Source: Paramacrobiotus metropolitanus
Lineage: Eukaryota > Tardigrada > Eutardigrada > Parachela > Macrobiotidae
Length of the DNA stretch: 64,000 nucleotides
Assembly (NCBI RefSeq): GCF_019649055.1
Contig: NW_026570455.1
Location: forward strand, 1-64,000
Direction: 5' to 3'
Shown: positions 44,508 through 56,936 of the stretch, in pieces
How the letters are laid out: every line of letters begins with the position of its first letter
Position numbering within the stretch: position 1 is the stretch's first letter
Made by a program: the position numbers and the translations under genes
The notes under the pieces: model-generated
The model's input: the letters and a program-made list of their open reading frames with translations, nothing else
Databases searched by the model: none
Told to the model about the DNA's origin: nothing

Positions 44508-47500
44508 TGCGTATACTTGTGATCGTTAAATGTGTAAAATAGTTGTGCCCTCGTGGCCTGAACGTCTCCAGACATGAATATCTCCAGACATGGAACTGAT
44601 TTTGTGATTAAAACAGACAAGAAACACGCGTATTATGACTGCAGACTACGTGCGTACAAGTACTTGTTTTGGTCAGTTTATAATTTCTTATCAGTCGCCC
44701 CTTATGATGCCAGCAGAGCGCTGACTATGTACTTACCGCAAGTATTTCCTAAAAGGAACTTAGTCTGGAGTAATGTAGACATCTGCACAGTCCGACCGCT
44801 GTTTTGCCCCTGCTGGGCATTGGACACGCTACATGGAACAGCGAGCAATGTGTGTGCATCTATCGTTTTACGCACTTTGTGGTCCAAACGTATTTCGGCG
44901 CATACAGTATAACTTTATGCATGATACACGTCTTCGCGTTGCTGGGGCGCGTATTTAACAGTCTTCTAATAGAACGTATAAGTTCACCCGGAAGCAAGAG
45001 CATAAACAAGTGTACCCGCGAGATAAATGGGCTGTGTAAAGTAACGTAGAATAATTACCGTAGTACAGTGGCCAATGTTAGATTTTTTATTTTTTTGTAT
45101 TGTGGTTTCCCGGTTTACGGCATTTTTATGCGCTCAATATCCGGTTGAAGAGATATGACAGACTGCATTTGACCAAACGTATGTATACAAGCCCGGATGC
45201 CAAAATTCTCACTTCAAACAACTTACTAACCAAAAAAAACTCCAAGCAAGATACGACGACCTCGTGATTGTTATGCGTAGTGACGGCGCAGTTTTGAGCA
45301 AAAGTATACCAGCAAAAAAATTATATCTCATGTTCACCTAGTGTCTGAATGTACTGGCTTCGGCTGCCGATATGGTTTTGCATACCATCTGGGCTGGTAG
45401 TGAACTTCCGAAAGACCGTGAGCCGTTTTTGATTGAGCTCGTGCGACAGATCCAATTATCTCAAAGAGAAAATGAAAATTTCACACCGGTAAGCGCAGTA
45501 AAGCCTGCCTCTACATACATCTTAGCAAAAACATTTAAAAAGTATACACTTAGACTTTAACCGGCGTGTTTTATTAGACTGCAAAATAGGTAGATCTGCA
45601 TATATTGCGAATACGTGTGTATATTCTATTTCACTGTACTTCTACATAAATTATTTGTATCCTAACTAAATATCCCGACATAATATTAAGTACAAATTGG
45701 CCTGCTACTTACATACCGAACTTGTACGCTGACTTTCTGGTGTGCTACTGGTGTGCTACTCGTACTCGACTTTCGAAAAACCAATGTAATGCTGAAAACA
45801 GGGGGTTATGTTTGCAAATAACGTTGAAGACACATACTGCACTAAAGTGTAGAATTTTAATTTAGGTTTGTTGGAGTGACTACGAAAATGTTCCCCACGA
45901 GTCCCAAATATTGCTACACTCGTATGTCGCTGATACTCCTGAACGGTCAGCGGTATCGGGACAGCTATCGCATAGTGCTAAACAGTCGTGTATGTACTGC
46001 TTGCAGATAGGAGTTTGCATTAACCACAGAATATGCTTCGCTTTCGAACCCAATGCGGTTCTAAAAACTCACGAAAAGTTGCAAGAAGCGGCGTCAATTT
46101 GGGAAACAATGACTACCAAACAAAGACAGATTGCACTTAAAGAGCATCTGACATTCGGCATGAAACGCCCTACAGTGCTATCGCAGATTGAAGGTTTTGA
46201 CCTTGTCGAAGGATTTGTGTTGGATATAATGCACCAGTTCGATGAAGGCGTTACCAAGTACTTACTGGGACAGTTATGTGAACACGACTCTGTCTTACGG
46301 CTTCCCAAATCAAAAATTCAACAAATTAACGAGCAATGGCTGTCCGTTGTGATTCCTGGTCATCACAACCGACCACCACGAGATATTCTTGAGTATAAAA
46401 GAATGAAAGCGCATGAATTAAGATTTTTTATGCAGCATGCCGCGCCATTTGTGTTAAAAAACATCTTACCGGAAAACGTTTACAAAGTTTTTTGCCATGC
46501 TTCCCGTGTTATTTGGCTGTGCACGAAAGAATCTATCACGACAACTGATATCAACGAACTTCAAACTCAGTGCCATGATTTCTTAAAGTCATTTCAACAT
46601 TACTTTGGAATTGGCGAGATGAAATATTCTGTCCACTTGATGCAGCATATTCCATACGCGGTTGAACTGTTTGGACCGCTGCATATACTATCGTGCTACG
46701 GACCGGAACACAATATTGGCAAGATTTCTCGACGCGTCCTCGCAATGAATAACACCGCTAAGCATATCATGAACAACTTCAATATGTTAACCACCTGCGC
46801 TCTCAAATTAAATGAAGCACGGAATAACAGCACAGCTATTAGTGCGACGCATCATGCGGTTTCCGCCGTACTCGGACTGTCAAGGTTAAACCATTTATCA
46901 TATTTTATCATGCTGCGAAATCGCTGATTAAATTTTTAGCTGATCCAACTTCATATTTATAATTTTTATGACTGCATTACAGGCTAAAAGTCGTAATTTA
47001 AAATTCTATTTCTAACCTACAACGAGGCTGTCTTGGATGTTTTAGAGAAGCCGAATTTTTGCCGGAAGCTGGAGTATCCGGCGCTCGCTGCACATTTATC
47101 GGCAAGGCCACTCCCCTGCCAGTTCATCATACGGTTTATCGCCTACTGCAAGAGCGTTTACATCGCTCAGCGCCGCAAATGTTTACATTCCAGCGTTGTA
47201 AAGTGGAGAATGGTATTTTTGTCCGAACAAGAGAAAGAAACGAAGGTTATTTGCGGAACGAGTGCATAGTGTGTACGGACGACGGAATTGTTATCGCAGT
47301 GGATCACGTGATTGCTGTTGTAGACGACCGCTGCGTGATCATAACCGATTCATTCGTATCCGGTCATTTGCTATTACGTAATGATAATTACGGTCCTGTA
47401 GCCGGCACACGGGAAGCGAAAATTGACCACATTTTCCCAGCCACGTTGGATGAACAATCAGACCTAGTGCTTTTCGAGACGAAGTTCATCAGTAAACAGA

Positions 47501-47574
47501 TGGTATTGCTACGCCCACCTAAAGATGGAATGTACATACTTAGCCCGCCATCAAATCAGTTTAGATTATCGTGA

Positions 47575-48189
47575 TTAGAATATGCGCAGTCTGAAATTTG
47601 GAAATTAATACAGTGCATCGTCTCGTCGTCGTGCATCATCAAGCGCGCTTAACGGCAATGTCTTGTTATCTTCGGTAATTACGCTGATTATTATTCTGCT
47701 CAAGAATTGCCGATATCCGACATTATTTTCTTGTGCGTATCTTTTTTTGTGTACTGCCGATGAATTTGTCGTTAAAACACAAATGTTTAATCTGGTCCAG
47801 ATAAAGAAGTACTGTGTACACGTTAGGATGTCCGCATGGAACGTGACTTTTGTGAAACGTTATGCAAAAGTATCTGCCACATCAGTTTTTTCGTGACTCA
47901 CTCAGCCAGAACGCATAAGTATGTCTGATAACACAGAAACTATTGATAGGGCTAAGCATTCTCTTTCTGGTGCGATTCTTAACGTATGGAATTATAAGCC
48001 ATGAATATTCTTAAACAAGATACACATGTGACCTAAGAAGTGGTTATTCAGAAGAAAAAGTCGACATTACACAAGTCTGCAATAAAATTGGCTTTCAGGA
48101 AGAAGTAGCCGGTTACTTGAACACACATTTTTCAAGCGTGCGACTAAAATTAAAAATTATATACGGTCGATCAAAGTATTACTTGAATG
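47575..48189. other. stretch after the transposase without recognised gene
   Basis: No convincing frame, no terminal inverted repeat partner for a CACTA element found here. Confidence 0.45.
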
Positions 48190-48329
48190 CATGGGGAATA
48201 TTCACGGTAACGGGGAACTGATGACTTGGAGAGCCGGTCTTAATTCAGCCATCTTCGTACTTCGTACTGCTTGTAGCACGTCGTATTACGACGACCGTCG
48301 GTCTCCGTGCTGTCTCTGTTTGTTGGCGT
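48190..48329 (-). repeat. fragment related to the 4.6-kb region
   Basis: TTGGAGAGCCGGTCTTAATT and CAGCCATCTTCGTACT are the inverted counterpart of sequence at about 4590-4650. A further scrap of the dispersed module. Confidence 0.55.
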
Positions 48330-48333
48330 TTAA

Positions 48334-48900
48334 GGGAAATGGCCCGGTACATGGTGTTAAAAATGGGATGTATACACTAAAACTTTCGCTTTCGCGACTC
48401 CAGTTCAATTTTTTGTGATACTATATATCGTTCTAAAGCTAAAGGAGTTGTACAGATTGTTCATAAAACCGTTTGCGCGCGCAACATTCGGTTGCTGAGA
48501 TATGGCTTACTAAAATGGGCGAAACGTTTTAATGGGCAATTTTAAAATGAATTTCAAAAATTTTAAAATTCATTCTAAAATGATGGGAAAATGCTATGAA
48601 CCTGAAATTGGTTCACTTTCGACTTTATGGCCATGTGTCTTTTACAGCAAGGTTTCAAGAAGAGCGGGTAATAACCCGACTTTTGGTACACAACAATGCA
48701 TTTGAACTTTTCGCCCATTTTAGTACGCCATATCTCGGCAACCGGACGTTGCGCGGGCAAACGGTTTTCAGAACAATATATATAAACTATTTAGCTTTCG
48801 AATGACATGCAGTAGTACAGAAAATTGATTCGCAGTGCGCGAAAGCGAAAGTTTTAGTGTATGTATCCCATTTTTGACACCATGTACCGGGACATTTTCC
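48334..48900. mobile_element. TTAA MITE family 1b
   Basis: Left end GGGAAATGGCCCGGTACATG preceded by TTAA (48330-48333). Right end CCATGTACCGGGACATTTTC, after which the expected TTAA is lost (TGTC). Long inverted arms with the family core AAAATTTTAAAATTCAT. Confidence 0.8.
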
Positions 48901-49239
48901 TGTCTGCTCTTTGCCAGCTGTTGGCAGCCTGACTGGACACGTTGTCAGCTCATCCAGCATCCTCATCAGAGTTTCCACTGTCCAGTTCATGGTGTCGGAG
49001 TCCCCCCGGCGGTGCACAATGAATGTGCATTTATCCCAGCCGAATCGCACGTGGAAACGACCGCTGTCCTCCGTGGCGAGCGTCGCTGTCTGCGAACCGT
49101 GAACTCGGCAGCAGCGGGCTTTAAAATAATTATAAATTGAATTATTTCCATGGCACGATGGCTCATTACCGACGGGAACATCCAGGGTAATCTGCCGGAC
49201 TTCATGTTGCAGAATCCTGTAATATCGACGACCCTTCAC
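48901..49239 (-). pseudogene. unrecognised frame truncated by a MITE
   Basis: Open minus frame with mixed composition (F-H-V-R-F-G-W-D-K-C-T-F-I-V, then M-N-W-T-V-E-T-L-M-R-M-L-D-E-L). It runs without a stop into the MITE at 48.33-48.90 kb, which supplies its last 40 codons. It starts at a GTG with a stop shortly upstream, so the N-terminus is unknown. Not recognised; the MITE probably removed or replaced its 3' end. Confidence 0.3.
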
Positions 49240-49249
49240 GTACTTGGCT

Positions 49250-49836
49250 TATGTGAAGGGGCGCCGAAAATTCAAGACCAGCGAGAAGGGCCAAGGACGT
49301 AGACGTGTTGTTAGGATCCGCATCCGTGTACTGACATCCTGACAACACGACCACGTCCTTTACGTGTTATTAGGATGCCCATGCACGGATGCGCTCATCA
49401 AAGCCGTCGCGCAGATGAGAGAGCACTGCACTTGTGGATGGCCTTCTCGGCACGTTGAGACGGCAGGGTGTACACAGTGACGTGCCACCGGCAACGGCAG
49501 GCGCCATTTCGCCACTGGCAAGCGGTAAAACATGACAGTTTTCACAAACGCGGACATAACAAGAAAGGAGTCTGCCATCTTCAAGAAGTGCCACTCTGAA
49601 ATCAGAAACAGGCGCATTTGTCAACGTTCTGCGTCCGCTAAGAAAACCATAGAAGTATCACTTCTTAAGAGTGTTATTTGGAGACATTCTTTTGAAGTTC
49701 TGAAATAAATTTCATAATTTCTTTGTTTCCATATGCCTTCGTACTGTAGGTTTCTTAGGGTTACGTACATAGGATTTCTGTTTTCTGATATTATAACTTA
49801 TAACTGGTTTTATTGGTCAAGCATACTCAGTACAGA
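49250..49836. other. stretch without recognised gene
   Basis: Two overlapping minus frames near 49.37-49.62 kb lack motif support. Confidence 0.4.
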
Positions 49837-49838
49837 TA

Positions 49839-50783
49839 CGAGGGTTACTCGGAAAGTAATGATAATCAGTATCAGTTAATAATCATAAAATTATGCACTG
49901 ATTTTTTAAAAACTGTAGCATTCATAACTAGATCATAGGGCAATGGCCGTGGCCATACCGCCTAAGGTTGGCGGCTAGCAAGGCTCTGAACATGGCTGGG
50001 TAGCGCTGATTTTTCACTGATCACTGAAAGCGTTGCCTTAATTACTGGCCAGTTTTCATGATATTATTTTGAAAAATTGATTTGCAGAGAGAAGTGTAGA
50101 ATTTTTCATGCTGTATTGCCTGTTCTGTCGCCTTAATAAGGACCATTCTTTGCTGATGTTGCCAGTTGGTTCCAGCGAACTCCCACCGAGCACTCCGTTT
50201 TGACAACGGTGCTCAAATTTTGGAATATTTTTTTGAGTTTCCACTTTCGAAAAGTAATCATAGTCAAAACCCTGATCGAGAAGGATCCTTTTCCGACCCC
50301 GAAGCAATAGCAGAGGGTCTAATCATTATGGAAGGAAAGGTGTCGAGAGTGTGCTGCAGCTGCTTACTGATAACGCAGAAGAAAATGGTTTCTGGCACGG
50401 TATCATCCGTGTGGTGCAATATCGCGAAAATCCACAGATAAGCACCCCGTCCCTGATTTATTTTTTTTCTCGGCCTGGAGTAAAATTATCGTTCCACATT
50501 ATTTTTCTTAGTTTACCTTAGTCCTTTATCTGTTCCAAATATTTCCTGGCTTGAAAAATTGTTGCGGGGCAAAAGTTTGAAATTATGAATAACTGGAAGA
50601 AAATATCAGTACACCGATCTCTAAGATACCGCCTAATTTCTTTTCGAAAACGTTTGATGAGTGGCTGTTTAGCTGTTTGCGTTGTATAGAGATTAAGGGA
50701 CATTGTTTTGAGAAAATACGAGGAAAGCGCTGATGCAATAAAAAATCGTGCGATAGTTATCATTACTTTCCGAGTAACCCTCG
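49839..50783. mobile_element. mariner-like element, 945 bp, inactive
   Basis: Perfect 27-base terminal inverted repeats beginning CGAGGGTTACTCGGAAAGTA, flanked by TA (49837-49838, 50784-50785), the mariner/Tc1 target. Plus-strand C-terminal transposase remnant inside. Size is shorter than a full mariner (about 1.3 kb), consistent with internal deletion. Confidence 0.85.
50596..50733 (+). pseudogene. mariner transposase C-terminal remnant
   Basis: A 45-codon plus frame with F-F-S-K, W-L-F-S-C-L-R-C-I-E and K-G-H-C-F-E-K, in the order of the mariner C-terminus (F-F, then W-x-x-C-I and G-x-Y-F-E). Stops lie directly upstream in frame. No catalytic residues recognisable elsewhere in the element. 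Confidence 0.6.
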
Positions 50784-50838
50784 TACATAACAGTTAGCGA
50801 AAGAATCACAAAACTACAACAGAAAAATTTCGTGTACT

Positions 50839-51060
50839 TTATCCTGTAGTATATGTCAGAGGATATTCAGTACAGATTGTACAGTACTCTTCGCCATCGT
50901 GCAGACAAGGTTCTCTGGAGGAATCAACGTCACTCCACACCTTGTCGCCGTCAGAGTCCTGAATGTATTCCAGCCAGCCCGCATCCCTCTCCATCCGCAC
51001 GGCGACCGTATTATGGAACTGCACTCACTCGCAACCAACAGCCGCCGCAATGGCGACATT
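50839..51060 (-). pseudogene. Tudor-like family fragment, copy 2
   Basis: Minus frame with F-H-N-T-V-A-V-R, then G-W-L-E-Y-I-Q-D-S-D-G-D-K-V and D-V-D-S-S, corresponding to copy 1 at 21.9 kb. A stop precedes the block, and nothing of the C-terminal G-P-F-R-L-R-P motif follows. Adjacent to the mariner element. Confidence 0.4.
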
Positions 51061-51064
51061 ACTA

Positions 51065-51630
51065 ACCGGGAATCCAGCCATGCTAGAATAAGCAACGGCA
51101 CTACATCTAATGAACAACTACGGTACGAGGTACATCAACATTCGACATCAACTGGGAACTAATGCCAAAACAACTGCAGATCAATATATACTGCCCAGCA
51201 ACAATCAGAAACCATTAACGTTGTAAAACGTTGTAAAAGTTCTTTAGATCTCGATAACTACACGGTCAAATCACTTGAAACTGGAAACTTGCTTACCAAA
51301 CACCGTGCATATCAACTGAACCAGGGCCCCAGGCCATACCGCTGCTAAGCTGTCATAGAACGTCGGTGTGGGTATGGCCAGCTCACAGGGCGTCTGCAGC
51401 GCCACCGGAAATGGCGAAAAATGACACATCCGGGCGGTGATCCGGAGTAGCCATAATGTTTCCATACATGTCTTTTTTCTCCTGACTTCGGAAACGCCCT
51501 GTTCGATGACCTGGCCAGACAGTTGTAGTTTTTACAAGAACGCTTTACTAGTGAAAGAAATGTATAATAAAATTTCTTCCGTACATTTCCATAATTCGGC
51601 TATGGCCACACTAGAGCGCTCAGTACATTA
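51065..51630. other. stretch without recognised gene
   Basis: No gene or repeat recognised. Confidence 0.4.
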
Positions 51631-51634
51631 TTAA

Positions 51635-52424
51635 GGAAAATGGCCCGGTACATGGTGTCATAAATGGGATACATGCACTAAAACTTTCGCTTTCGCGTAC
51701 TCCGAATCACTTTTTTGTAATACTTTATATCCTTCAAAAGCTAAATGATTTGTATACATATATAAGTTTTTATTTCACAAAATGCGGTAACATCACAGTT
51801 TCAAAACAATAATTCAAAGCAACACATTGTTCGGAAAACTATTTGTATACATTGCTCTGAAAACCGTTTACACGCGCAACATCCGGTTGCCGAGATATGC
51901 CGTACTAAACTGGGAGAAAAGTTTAAATGCATTGTCGTGTACCAAAAGTCTGGTTATTACCCGATCTTCTTGAAACTTTGCTGTAAAAGACACATGGACA
52001 TAAAGTCGAACGTGAACCAATATCATATCCATATATATAGCATTTGTTTCCGATTTTAAAATGAATTTCAAAAATTCTAAAATTCGTCTTAAAACCTGAA
52101 ATTGGTTCACTTTCGACTTTGTGGCCATGTGTCTTTTACAGCAAAGTTTCAAAAATAACGGGTAATAACCAGGCTTTTGGTACGCGACAATGCATTTAAA
52201 CTTTTCGCCCATTTTAATTCCTCATATCTCGGCAACCGGATGTTGCGCGCGTAAACGGTTTCAGAACAATGTGTACAAATCATTCAGCTTTCGAATGACA
52301 TAACATATAAAGTGTTACAAAATGTTACACATATAGTGTTACAAAATAGTGATTCGGAGTGCGCGAAAGCGAAAGTTTTAGTGCATGTATCGCATTTTTG
52401 ACGCTATGTACCGGGCCATTTTCC
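51635..52424. mobile_element. TTAA MITE family 1b, 790 bp
   Basis: Left GGAAAATGGCCCGGTACATG, right GTACCGGGCCATTTTCC, TTAA at 51631-51634 and 52425-52428. The longest family 1b copy here, with extra sequence near the left arm and a duplicated GTGTTACAAAAT near the right. Confidence 0.85.
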
Positions 52425-52428
52425 TTAA

Positions 52429-53695
52429 GTATCACAATGTTGGTACAAGACTGAGTACCAAAGTTATAGCTTATTTACAGCTTATTTAACATTCCGTGCA
52501 CGATGACGCATGTTTGTATCGGCGCACGAGTGACGAGACTGCGGTGCAGTCTAGGCAAACCGCCCGAGCGGCGTTCAAGGGTCCCGCCAGCGTAAAATGC
52601 CCCAAGCACCACGTGGCGTCCACGCGCAACATCATCGTGTTTTACGAACAACGAGACGTGGTACTTATTCGCTTTAATGTATAACTGGTAGCGGTGTTCG
52701 GATCACCGCAATAAGAATCTCTTGACACCTGCATTGATGGGCCTCCTGAACAAGAACTGTGACTATAAAGGCGGAAATGATCTCCGGCGATGCCGGTATA
52801 GTTCAGCCTTGCAGTCGGATCATTCGCTCAGCTACATCCCCCATCATCCCGGCCATCCGTCTTCGCGATGCGTATCCCCCGGACCGCCAACTGCGGCTGT
52901 TCACTCGCAACAAGATTTTATTCAGCACGTGCTGCGCGCTACGACGTTTTCGCCGAATTAACCAGCAGTAGTATCGATCCGTCGGCGTTTCTCGCTGCTT
53001 ATCCGACGAGCAATTCTTTCTGTACTGGCACATATGCCGTTTCTCCGCACTATCCCTTTAAATTCCAGTTAAGCCGATTCCCAGTTTATTTTCCCAACCT
53101 TTTTCCTTGTTTAAGCGTTCTTCATCCACTAGTGGGCCTGGAGAGTTGTTGGCTAACTGATTATGCTGGTTTCCGAATCGGTAAGTAATTAGTTTAAGAA
53201 TAATATTAAACTGTTCGTGGAGCGCTCGTCCTGGCTTTGTCTACCTGTTTCCTGGCAAGTGAGTCGCACTGTGGACTTTATGCAGTATTACGCGCTTTGA
53301 TGGAAAACAGAAGCATTTTAGTAGTTTTCCAAATATGTTTTGTTTTATTTAATAGAAAGGCGCGGCCTTAAATTTCAAAACGTTGGGAGCCGCTATATGT
53401 GTTTTAGCACAGTACCTATGGCGGAAAAATTTACTAACCGTGCCGTATTTAACATTTTAACACTGGATGTACAAACATATATTGTACTTCCTTATGCTGT
53501 CCCGTTACTTCCTCATATGGCGACGTTTACTTCCTTGTATGACGTCATTTCTTACTTCCGTAGCGGACCGACGATTTTAATTTTGTCTGAATTAGAGGGC
53601 CTTTGCTGCGCTCCGGTCGATTAATGAAATCCTAATAGTTTGTAATTTGTATCTTACAAGTACCAGGTTCAACTGTATATTCCATTGCAGGTACC
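52429..53695. other. stretch without firm gene
   Basis: Frames at 52496-52684 and 53340-53624 (plus) are open but unrecognised. The first ends in a strand-like segment (N-I-I-V-F-Y-E-Q-R-D-V-V-L-I-R-F). Either could be an exon of the gene starting at 53.7 kb; no phase match was established. Confidence 0.35.
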
Positions 53696-54406
53696 ATGCC
53701 TTTGGGAAAACTTCTTCTTCTCCCTATACACAGGCCGGAATACTCCTTAGAATCGGACAGTGGTCTGTATGATCCGTTTGTAGTGGATATACTGGGAGCG
53801 TCCGGTGCACTGATGCGTGGGTATGTCTGTGATGTGGACGAGCACGACGTGTCCGTTAGGCTGGACGCCCACACGGTGCAGCATGCCGCGTATGGTGATG
53901 TGTGGAGTGTTAAAGATCCCGATTTCGATGAATCCACGACGGACCTGAACTCGGGCGATATCGAAGTTCGCATCGACCTCCAGGACAGCGGCGTGGCGGC
54001 GTGGACGCCGGCTCGCTTGGTGGACAGCATTCGCTGGGCGGAGACCGAATGGTACCTCCGTTCATCTCCTGCTGCGACAGTGTGCCTTCGATGCGAAGAA
54101 GTCAATTAACTTGCCTGTAGTATGTCGTAACGGGGGGACGGAGGGCGTGGACCGCGATCTGTACACCCGATACACAGACACCTTCTTTCTCAACGTGCCT
54201 CGTTGGTCGTTCAGTGTTGCCGGCACAACGACAGCGGATTACTCGGCTTCCGTTCGCCGAATGTTCGAAGTGTGCTGTCCGGAACTGGAGGGCACACAGC
54301 TGCATCGTCTGCTGTATGGCTTAAACGCTTTCACAGTCCCCGAGCATCTGCCGGAGGAATTACATCTGGGCGTTTCTGAGCGTCTCTTTTATGCTGTAAG
54401 TAGTCA
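53696..54406 (+). CDS. Tudor-like family protein, longest copy, exon junction unresolved
   Basis: First segment 53696-54109 opens at an ATG (M-P-L-G-K) and reads cleanly for 137 codons. It contains V-V-D-I-L, M-R-G-Y-V-C-D-V-D-E-H-D-V-S-V-R-L-D and D-V-W-S-V, followed by D-I-E-V-R-I-D-L-Q-D-S-G-V-A-A-W-T-P-A-R-L, two repeats of a strand-turn-strand pattern typical of Tudor/Agenet-like barrels (inference). A second segment, about 54111-54400 in another frame, has N-V-P-R-W-S-F-S-V and a helical tail, and ends at a consensus donor GTAAGT, implying a further exon. No canonical intron reconciles the two frames, so either a frameshift or an unusual junction is present. Tudor-like folds bind methylated protein tails or nucleic acids; the actual role is unknown. 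Confidence 0.45.
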
Positions 54407-54419
54407 GTGCTGATCCGCT

Positions 54420-54986
54420 GCCGTTCTTTCTGCGTCTTTTTTACATTTCGTCCGCAACCACGGTTACTCCCGCCAAAAACGTAATCAGTGACGTAACGAT
54501 CAACAATGAACATAGTAATTGTTATAATCTCGCGACATAACACTTGTATTTAACTCTTTGTACAAAATGAACTGTTTTACGTACGCAGCAACGGGCTGAA
54601 CGGTATTAAACGTGGTTGTTAAACTGCCTGCAGGTGGAACAGTCCGCCTCCCGATACCATTTCTGACATCCAGACGGCCATTATGACAGAGTCGCCTCAG
54701 CGAAAACTGGTGACCCAAACGCTGCATTTATTACCATTTTTGCAGTAAATGCGGTAAAAAGACGTTTTATTGTTGTTTTCGTATTTTAATTCTCTTTGAC
54801 CACTCGTCGTTTTGATGACCATCACAATACATCATTGCTCAAATACTTGTTGAGATTGATCGTTTGAGCAGTTGGCATATTCTGTACAATTTTTCTCTCA
54901 GCTGTTATAAGCGGCAATGGTTAACATGGGAGTGCAAAACGGTTACCATGCGTGTGAGTCCGACATGGTCATCTCCTGCTTATATA
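54420..54986. other. stretch without recognised gene
   Basis: Expected to hold the continuation of the preceding gene, but no exon identified. Confidence 0.35.
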
Positions 54987-54990
54987 TTAA

Positions 54991-55667
54991 GGGAAGTGGG
55001 CCGGTGCATGGTACCAAATTCGTGTACATGCACGAAAAGGTCACTTTCGCGCACTCCCAAACACATTTTTGTTTCGTTTTATGTCATTCTGTAGCCAGAT
55101 GATTGGTATACACGGGCGTGAAAACCGTTTGTGCGCGCAGTATCCGGTTCGGAAGTTATGGCTGTTAGAAAATTCCAAAAAGTTTAAATGCATTCCCGTG
55201 TACCAAAAGTCTCATTATGGACCGATCTATTTCAAATTTTGCACGCAAATGCACCTGGCCATGAAGATCGTTTTTACACCGATCCACTGTTCTAGCATGT
55301 TTTTCGAATTTGTAAAATGAATTTCAAACATTTTAAAATTCATTTAAAATTTGAAAAAAGTCATGGAAGTCTGGCTCGGTATGAAAACGATCTTCAGGAC
55401 CGAGTGCATTTATAGGCACAATCTGAAGGTGATCGGTCCATAATGAGACTTTTGGCACACCAAAATGCCTTTAAACTTTTTGGAATTTCTAACAGCCATA
55501 ACTCCCAAAGCGGATGTTGCGCGCACAAACGGTTTTCACGACAGTGTGGACGAATCATCTGACTACAGAATGGCATAAAACGAAACAAAAACGTGTATGG
55601 GAGTGGGCGAATGTGAAAATTTTGGTACATGTACACGAATTTGGTACCATGTACCGGGCCACTTCCC
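54991..55667. mobile_element. TTAA MITE family 1a, complete
   Basis: Left GGGAAGTGGGCCGGTGCATG, right CATGTACCGGGCCACTTCCC. TTAA at 54987-54990 and 55668-55671. Arms extend inward for some 250 bp each, to CCAAAAGTCTCATTATGGAC and its complement. Best reference copy of the subfamily. Confidence 0.9.
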
Positions 55668-55671
55668 TTAA

Positions 55672-56936
55672 GAGCATCTCCTCCTTCACTGGAAACAAAA
55701 TTCAAAGCGAAGTCCAAGATGATGCCTTTTGGTTTTCCGTCGCTTATCTTGGTTTTCGGTCCGAATTTTGTTTCCCATTCCCTGTACACCAACAGCGAAA
55801 ATGCCTGCATTTCGTGAGGTACAGATACACGGCAGTGATGCTGATTTCCCTTTCTCATTGAAATATGAGGACGGCAACCCTGTCGGCCGGATGAAAGAGT
55901 AAGTGCAAGGCGTGTCGTTGCAGGTGCTAATACAGTACTTCGCCACGTACTGTAGAGTAATTCTATCACTGTACAGAATATTTTGCGGTACACACGCACA
56001 TACGTACTGTAAATCTGTGTATATGTAGTAGGAATTCGGGCGAAGTGTGTGCCATGAACGATTGCCACTACACTGCGTCTAGCACACTGACGTCTATCTC
56101 CTTATTTAAGGTCATCATAAAGGAGTATTATTTTTTATAACTTATTTCGATATATTGTACGAGTAGTTCATCAACTCGATACCAAAGACATGAACAGTGG
56201 AGCGATTTTTCAGCCTTTGGATTTTATTCAAATTTTTTATCATGCGAAAAAAGAGAAACACGTTGTGGAGAAGCGCAGAAGTACAAACTAGAGTAAAGCA
56301 TACTTCCGTGCAGTGCGAATCCAGTCATGTGCACCACTCCATGAGTACCGTTTCCGTCGTTTACGGTACCATTCAAACCCAACCCGAGCTGCTGTTTGGC
56401 CGTTCGAGGCTCTCGTATGTTTCGTATGCTTTCTTATGTTTTTGTTCTTTCTCCAGCTGAGAAGCCACAAGTAGTCCCTTTTTCAGTAAACCCCAACAGG
56501 CAGCCGCACACGCTAATACAGTCCACGCTGCAATCATGCACAACCATGTAATAATTATTTTATTACTTGAAAATTATCTCTAATTTATTTTGTTGATTCT
56601 AAAATTATTGATTATTTATTCCGATTATTTCCAAGCTGAAGATAAAATAATGCGGGTTTGCAATCGGTGAAAGCGTGGTTCGACCAAACCCGAAAGATTT
56701 CATTTCCATTTTTGGAATGAAGAAACCATAACGGGCTCGATAAATCACCGGAAAAAGTGTTTCCATCAAACACAAAGAATCTCGGAAAGCCTACTGAAAC
56801 GTTTCTTCTTGCGCTCGTACGGAGAGGGAAAATCCGATAGCTTCAGTGTGCGCTGGCACAAGGAATTTTCCAGCGCCGTTTCCGCTGCATTGATCGGTTA
56901 TGGAATCCCGCCTCGCCTCGTGTTTTAACACCAATC
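55672..56936. other. stretch without recognised gene
   Basis: Frames at 55686-55946 (minus) and 56197-56460 (plus) have no motif. 56.70-56.95 kb has no repeat in common with the rest of the window. Confidence 0.4.

Larger units (their letters stand above)
43026..47574 (+). pseudogene. CACTA (EnSpm/tnp2-like) transposase, middle missing
   Basis: Segments on the plus strand: probable first exon 43026-43293 (M-K-R-I-R-L-S-K start, Ser/Asp-rich, donor GTAAGC); an exon ending at 45488 (L-H-T-I-W-A-G, L-P-K-D-R-E-P-F-L, donor GTAAGC); 45866 to about 46900; and a last one from about 47027 to 47574. The 45489-45865 intron joins in phase 0. The third segment has the C-x2-C motif, L-D-I-M-H-Q-F-D-E-G-V-T-K (second catalytic Asp in the tnp2 scheme) and G-P-E-H-N-I-G-K (the Glu region). 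The last segment is the usual C-terminal beta-rich part. The region with the first catalytic Asp (N-I-D-G context) was not found, so the copy is probably defective. The first exon's membership is inferred. Confidence 0.6.

Noticed and set aside
44339-44542. Plus frame with repeated M-S-R-E-Q-V-A-R-R
   Set aside because: It is the antisense shadow of the PVPGSS repeats, whose minus-strand frame has an ATG start and a phased intron.
55394-56068. 224-codon minus frame
   Set aside because: About half of it is the right arm of a TTAA MITE; the rest has no motif.
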